Origin: Cellulomonas iranensis NBRC 101100 = JCM 18110
GTDB lineage: Bacteria > Actinomycetota > Actinomycetes > Actinomycetales > Cellulomonadaceae
Assembly: GCF_001552375.1 (NCBI RefSeq)
Contig: NZ_BCRB01000006.1
Span: 1-64,000 of the forward strand
Length of the DNA stretch: 64,000 bases
Reading direction: 5' to 3'
Positions 60,414 through 64,000 of the stretch are shown piece after piece. Under the pieces are notes generated by a model. That model saw only the letters and a program-made list of their open reading frames with translations. It made no database searches and was not told where the DNA came from. Within the stretch, counting starts at the first letter, position 1, and each line of letters opens with the position of its first letter. The position numbers were made by a program, and so were the translations under genes.

Positions 60414-61649
60414 TCAGGAGCCGATGGCTCCCTGGATGTCGGCGATCATCTTGTCCCACGCCGCGACCGGGTCGGCCTGGCCGGAGATGATGTTCGCCTC
60501 GGTGACGCCCCAGAAGGCCCAGACGGAGCCCATCTCGGGGATCGAGGGCATCGGGACCGCGTCGGCGCCGACGGCCGCGAAGCCGGCGGTGATCGGGTCG
60601 GCGGACGCCTGCTCGGCGGCCGACTTGAGCGCCGGCGGGCGGTTGCCGGCCTCGTAGAGCGCGAGCTGCGCCTCGTCGGTCGCGATGTAGTTGACGAGGA
60701 AGTCGTTCGCCAGGAGCGCCTTGTCGCTCTGCGCCGAGACGTAGAACCCCTGGACGCCGACGAACGGCTGCGCGGCCTGCGGCCCGGCCGCGGGGACCGG
60801 GTCGATCGCGAGGTCGAGGTCCGCGAACTGCTCGAGCATCCACGGGCCGCCGACGATGAACGGCGACTCGCCGTTCTTGAACGCCTCGACCGCGATGTCG
60901 TACGTGATGTCGGTCGACAGCACGCCCGCCGCGCCCTGCGCCTGCAGCCACGTCGCGAACGCCTGCCCGGGCGCGCCGCCCATGGCGAGGTCGGCCGTGT
61001 ACGAGCCGTCCGCGTTCTGCGCGAACACGGGCGCGCCGAACGACGTCTGCAGCGGGTAGTACGTGTACGGGTCGCCCTCGGTGCTCGTCTGGATGAGGAA
61101 CGGGTACTTGGTGCCGGCGGCCTGCCCGGCGGCCACGGCCTCGTCCCACGTCGCGGGCGCGGTCGCGGCCAGCGCGGTGTTCCGGATGAGGGCGATGTTC
61201 TCGATCGCGTAGGGCAGGCCGTACACCTGGCCGTCCTGCGTGAACGCCTGGATCGCGACGTCCTCGAAGTCGGCGGTCTTGTCGCCGAGCTCGATGGGGG
61301 CGACGACGCCGTTGGTGGTGAGCTCGCCGAGCCAGTCGTGCGCGCCGACGGTGATGTCGGGGCCCTCGCCCGTGGGGACCTGCGCGAGGAAGTCCGCGCG
61401 GATGTCCTCGAAGTTCTTGAGCACGAGCTCGACGTCCACGTCGTTCTCGTCCTCGAACGCCTTGGCGGCCTGCTCGACCGCGTCCTTCCGGGTCTCGTCG
61501 ACCCAGACGACGAGGCCGTCGCCCGAGCCGCCGTCGGCCGTGCTGCCGGGCGTCGAGCCGCCCGTGGTGTCGTCGCTGGAACCGCCGCACGCCGTGAGCG
61601 TGAGTGCGAGGCCGAGCGCCACCGCTGCGGCCGGGATGCCTCGTCGCAT
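60414..61649 (-). CDS. malE: Maltose/maltodextrin-binding lipoprotein
   Basis: Extracellular solute-binding lipoprotein (family 1) of 411 aa. The signal peptide MRRGIPAAAVALGLALTLTAC ends in lipobox LTAC, giving Cys21 as lipid anchor, followed by a Ser/Gly/Thr-rich linker. The mature part has LVVWVDETRKDAVEQAAKAF, IQAFTQDGQVYGLPYAIENI and EAFKNGESPFIVGGPWMLEQ, all MalE-like. First gene of the transport operon and divergent from a LacI regulator. Substrate inferred from the permease type and the neighbouring alpha-glucosidase. Confidence 0.94.
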   Translation of the reverse strand: MRRGIPAAAVALGLALTLTACGGSSDDTTGGSTPGSTADGGSGDGLVVWVDETRKDAVEQAAKAFEDENDVDVELVLKNFEDIRADFLAQVPTGEGPDITVGAHDWLGELTTNGVVAPIELGDKTADFEDVAIQAFTQDGQVYGLPYAIENIALIRNTALAATAPATWDEAVAAGQAAGTKYPFLIQTSTEGDPYTYYPLQTSFGAPVFAQNADGSYTADLAMGGAPGQAFATWLQAQGAAGVLSTDITYDIAVEAFKNGESPFIVGGPWMLEQFADLDLAIDPVPAAGPQAAQPFVGVQGFYVSAQSDKALLANDFLVNYIATDEAQLALYEAGNRPPALKSAAEQASADPITAGFAAVGADAVPMPSIPEMGSVWAFWGVTEANIISGQADPVAAWDKMIADIQGAIGS

Positions 61650-61734
61650 CGTTCGTCTCCTGTAGTCGTTCGACTCACCGACGCCGGTCGTGCCGCCGTC
61701 GGCCCATGACGTGAAGGTAGGTGCGTTGCACCCG

Positions 61735-61757
61735 TTGCTGCAAATCGTTACGGTAAC
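61735..61757. promoter_or_regulatory. Candidate LacI/MalR-type operators between malE and its regulator
   Basis: Two short palindromes: TTGCTGCAA (61735-61743) and GTTACGGTAAC (61747-61757), in the 170-bp divergent region. Position is right for repression of malE and autoregulation. Confidence 0.45.
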
Positions 61758-61819
61758 TTTCAGGCAACGGTTTCACAGCGTGCTCCGCACGAGGAGCGGC
61801 ACCAGGACGAGGAGGTCCG

Positions 61820-62899
61820 ATGACCCCGACTACGCTGCCGTCTGTGCGCACACGACTGACCGACCTGGCCGAGCAGGCCGGGGTGAGCACCGCGACGGTG
61901 TCGCGCGTGCTCAACGGCAAGCCGGGCGTGTCCGCGCAGGCGCGGCAGGCGGTGCTCACGGCGCTCGACATGCTCGGCTACGAGCGGCCCGAGAAGCTGC
62001 GGATGCGCTCCGCCGGTCTCGTCGGGCTCGTGGTCCCCGAGCTCACCAACCCCGTGTTCCCCGCGTTCGCGCAGATCATCGAGACCATGCTCAGCGACCG
62101 CGGGTACACGCCGCTGCTGTGCACGCAGTCCCCCGGCGGCACCACCGAGGACCAGTACGTCGAGCTGCTCATGGAGCACTCCGTCGACGGCATCGTCTTC
62201 GTGTCGGGCCTGCACGCCGACACCACCGCCAGCAAGGACCGGTACCACCGGCTGCGGGGGCGCGGCGTGCCGCTCGTGCTCGTCAACGGCTATGCCGAGG
62301 GCGTGGACGCCCCGGCGGTGTCGACCGACGACTCCGCCGCGATGGACCAGGCGTTCCGCCACCTGTACTCCCTCGGCCACCGTGCGATCGGGCTCGCCGT
62401 CGGGCCCACGCGCTTCGTCCCTTCGCAGCGTAAGCGCGACGCGTTCGTCTCGCTCCTCGAGAAGCACCTCGGGGCCACCGACGCCGACGCGCACGTCGTC
62501 TCGACGCTGTTCACGGTCGAGGGCGGCCAGGCCGCCGCGACCGAGCTGTTCGCGTCGGGGCACACCGCGGTCGTCTGCGGCTCCGACCTCATGGCGCTCG
62601 GCGCCGTGCGCGCCGCTCGCCAGCTCGGCCTGCGCGTCCCCGAGGACGTGTCGGTCGTCGGGTTCGACGACTCGCCCCTCGTGGCGTTCACCGACCCGCC
62701 GCTGACGACCGTGCGCCAGCCCGTCGCCGCGATGGGCCACGCCGCGGTCTCGGCTCTCGTCGCCGAGATCACCGGCACGCGCGCCGCGCGCGCCGAGCTG
62801 CTGTTCCACCCCGAGCTCGTCGTGCGCGGCTCGACCGGCAGCGCACCCGCGGCGCCCGCGGACGCGCCCGTCGCCGCCGCGGTCCCCGCCGCGCGCTGA
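61820..62899 (+). CDS. LacI-family regulator (MalR-like)
   Basis: A 359-aa repressor. The N-terminal HTH is RLTDLAEQAGVSTATVSRVL and the hinge helix follows. The periplasmic-binding-like core includes GLVGLVVPELTNPVFPAFA, VDGIVFVSGLHAD, VVCGSDLMALGAVRAARQLG and VSVVGFDDSPLVAFTDPPLT. The Pro/Ala tail is low-complexity. ATG 61820 has AGGAGG five bases upstream. A second possible start, GTG 61844, follows TACGCT by seven bases, so a leaderless shorter form is conceivable. Flanked by malE and a GH13 gene, so a maltodextrin-responsive role is inferred. Confidence 0.93.
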   Translation: MTPTTLPSVRTRLTDLAEQAGVSTATVSRVLNGKPGVSAQARQAVLTALDMLGYERPEKLRMRSAGLVGLVVPELTNPVFPAFAQIIETMLSDRGYTPLLCTQSPGGTTEDQYVELLMEHSVDGIVFVSGLHADTTASKDRYHRLRGRGVPLVLVNGYAEGVDAPAVSTDDSAAMDQAFRHLYSLGHRAIGLAVGPTRFVPSQRKRDAFVSLLEKHLGATDADAHVVSTLFTVEGGQAAATELFASGHTAVVCGSDLMALGAVRAARQLGLRVPEDVSVVGFDDSPLVAFTDPPLTTVRQPVAAMGHAAVSALVAEITGTRAARAELLFHPELVVRGSTGSAPAAPADAPVAAAVPAAR

Positions 62900-62998
62900 C
62901 TGCGCGCGTCGTCCCCGCCCGACCCCCGGCGCCCCCGTGGGCCCCGGCGGCGCCCTCCGCGCCGTCCCCCGACCCCGCACCCTGCAGGAAGGCACCCC

Positions 62999-64000
62999 GT
63001 GACCCTCGCGTCCCCCTCGACCGAGCTCATCGCGCACCACCCCGACACCGGGACGCAGTGGTGGCGCACCGCCGTCATCTACCAGGTCTACCCGCGCTCG
63101 TTCGCGGACGCGTCGGGCGACGGCGTGGGTGACCTGCCCGGTGTCACGTCGCGCCTCGAGCACCTCGTCGACCTCGGCGTCGACGCGGTCTGGCTCTCGC
63201 CGTTCTACCGCTCGCCGCAGGCCGACGCCGGGTACGACGTCGCCGACTACCGCGACGTCGACCCGCTGTTCGGCACGCTCGCCGACGCCGACGCGCTCGT
63301 CGCGCGCGCGCACGAGCTCGGCCTGCGCGTCATCGTCGACCTCGTGCCGAACCACACGTCCGACGAGCACGTGTGGTTCCAGGCCGCGCTCGCCGCCGGC
63401 CCGGGCTCGCGCGAGCGCTCCCGCTACCACTTCCGCGACGGCCGGGGCGAGCACGGCGAGCTGCCGCCCAACAACTGGGAGTCGATCTTCGGCGGCCCCG
63501 CGTGGACGCGCACGACCGACCCCGACGGCACGCCCGGCCAGTGGTACCTGCACCTGTTCGACAGCAAGCAGCCCGACCTCAACTGGGACGACCCCGAGGT
63601 CCGCGAGGAGTTCGAGGACGTCCTGCGCTTCTGGCTCGACCGCGGCGTCGACGGGTTCCGTGTCGACGTCGCGCACGGCATGGTCAAGCAGCCGGGCCTG
63701 CCCGACTGGGACGGCCACGTCACGATGATCGAGGGCTCCGACGACGTCGACGGCGTCGACGCGGTCGACGGCTCGGGCAACCGCGGACCGATGTTCGACC
63801 AGGACGGCGTGCACGAGATCTACCGCGCGTGGCGTCGCGTGCTCGACACGTACGACGGCGACCGCGCCATGGTCACCGAGGCGTGGGTCGAGCCGCTGAG
63901 CCGCCTCGCGCGCTACGTGCGGCCCGACGAGGCGCACCAGTCCTTCAACTTCGCGTTCCTCGCGGCCGGCTGGCACGGTCCGTCGCTGCGCCGCGTGATC
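62999..64000 (+). CDS. GH13 alpha-glucosidase, 3' end cut by window
   Basis: An open frame of 334 codons from GTG 62999 (AGGAAGG about eight bases upstream) to the window edge. Glycoside hydrolase family 13: VIYQVYPRSFADASGDGVGD, DAVWLSPFYRSPQADAGYDV, the calcium/His region DLVPNHTSDEHVWF, the nucleophile in DGFRVDVAHG and the probable acid/base Glu in MVTEAWVE. Motif set fits alpha-1,4/oligo-1,6-glucosidase (GH13 subfamily 23/30-like). It hydrolyses imported maltodextrins; encoded right after the LacI regulator. The C-terminal part lies outside the window. Confidence 0.94.
   Translation, partial: MTLASPSTELIAHHPDTGTQWWRTAVIYQVYPRSFADASGDGVGDLPGVTSRLEHLVDLGVDAVWLSPFYRSPQADAGYDVADYRDVDPLFGTLADADALVARAHELGLRVIVDLVPNHTSDEHVWFQAALAAGPGSRERSRYHFRDGRGEHGELPPNNWESIFGGPAWTRTTDPDGTPGQWYLHLFDSKQPDLNWDDPEVREEFEDVLRFWLDRGVDGFRVDVAHGMVKQPGLPDWDGHVTMIEGSDDVDGVDAVDGSGNRGPMFDQDGVHEIYRAWRRVLDTYDGDRAMVTEAWVEPLSRLARYVRPDEAHQSFNFAFLAAGWHGPSLRRVI

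Overview
The window is very GC-rich (well over 70% by eye), with GTG/ATG starts, strong third-position G/C and an actinobacterial gene order (lipB-lipA-DUF4191-RDD-glnA; glnA2-glnE; Nif3-zinc ribbon; DUF3052 next to aceE; PucR-type regulator before fabD-fabH-acpP-fabF; bldC; rnpB). Gene content and order suggest a Micrococcales actinomycete, most like Cellulomonas. That is inference from gene content; no database was searched.

Layout. 1-6 kb: a 3'-truncated pseudokinase-like gene, a Gfo/Idh/MocA oxidoreductase, and an MMPL exporter divergent from a MarR regulator. 4.8-8.5 kb: lipoate genes lipB and lipA, a flavodoxin-like protein, DUF4191 and RDD membrane proteins. 8.5-16.3 kb: nitrogen block with glnA1 (GlnR-type box upstream), a chemotaxis receptor, glnE and glnA2. 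16.4-24.5 kb: panB, map, polyphosphate glucokinase, a fatty-acid desaturase, DUF817, PilZ, rnpB, a tautomerase-family protein and yaaA. 24.6-29.7 kb: histidine phosphatase, zinc-ribbon protein, Nif3-like protein and alcohol dehydrogenase in one strand run, tRNA-Val, peroxiredoxin and DUF3052. 29.9-38.6 kb: aceE, then a FasR-like regulator and the fabD-fabH-acpP-fabF operon. 38.6-41.4 kb: DUF3145, peptide deformylase, bldC, DUF1206 and tRNA-Met.

41.3-47.4 kb is an accessory island integrated at tRNA-Met. A diverged copy of the tRNA 3' half (attR) lies at 47392-47430 beside a decayed tyrosine integrase, and short CGTGCAGCA repeats sit near both ends. An IS481-like element lies exactly at the tRNA 3' end, flanked by a 16-bp direct repeat. 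The cargo is a membrane protein with all four PrsW-type intramembrane-protease motifs joined (across one frameshift) to a C-terminal HNH-like nuclease domain. An immunity-like gene follows, overlapping it by one base. This protease-toxin-immunity unit is the most interesting system in the window.

47.4-57.6 kb: an MFS exporter with divergent HxlR regulator, two PAP2 phosphatases, tRNA-Asn, a metallophosphoesterase, a (ACGGGC)n repeat, a holin-like protein, a transglutaminase, dnaG, a YciI-like protein and dgt. 57.7-64 kb: a maltose/maltodextrin locus (binding lipoprotein, two permeases, LacI regulator, GH13 alpha-glucosidase cut by the window edge); no ATPase gene is present, so an ATPase encoded elsewhere is presumed.

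Regulation visible in the DNA: at least fifteen genes start 6-8 nt after a TANNNT hexamer with no ribosome-binding site, the signature of leaderless transcripts. A shared 20-bp motif precedes both the FasR-like gene and fabD. Palindromes sit in the divergent regions of the HxlR/MFS and LacI/malE pairs, and one overlaps a -10 before the desaturase. Many gene pairs overlap by 1 or 4 bases and are probably translationally coupled.
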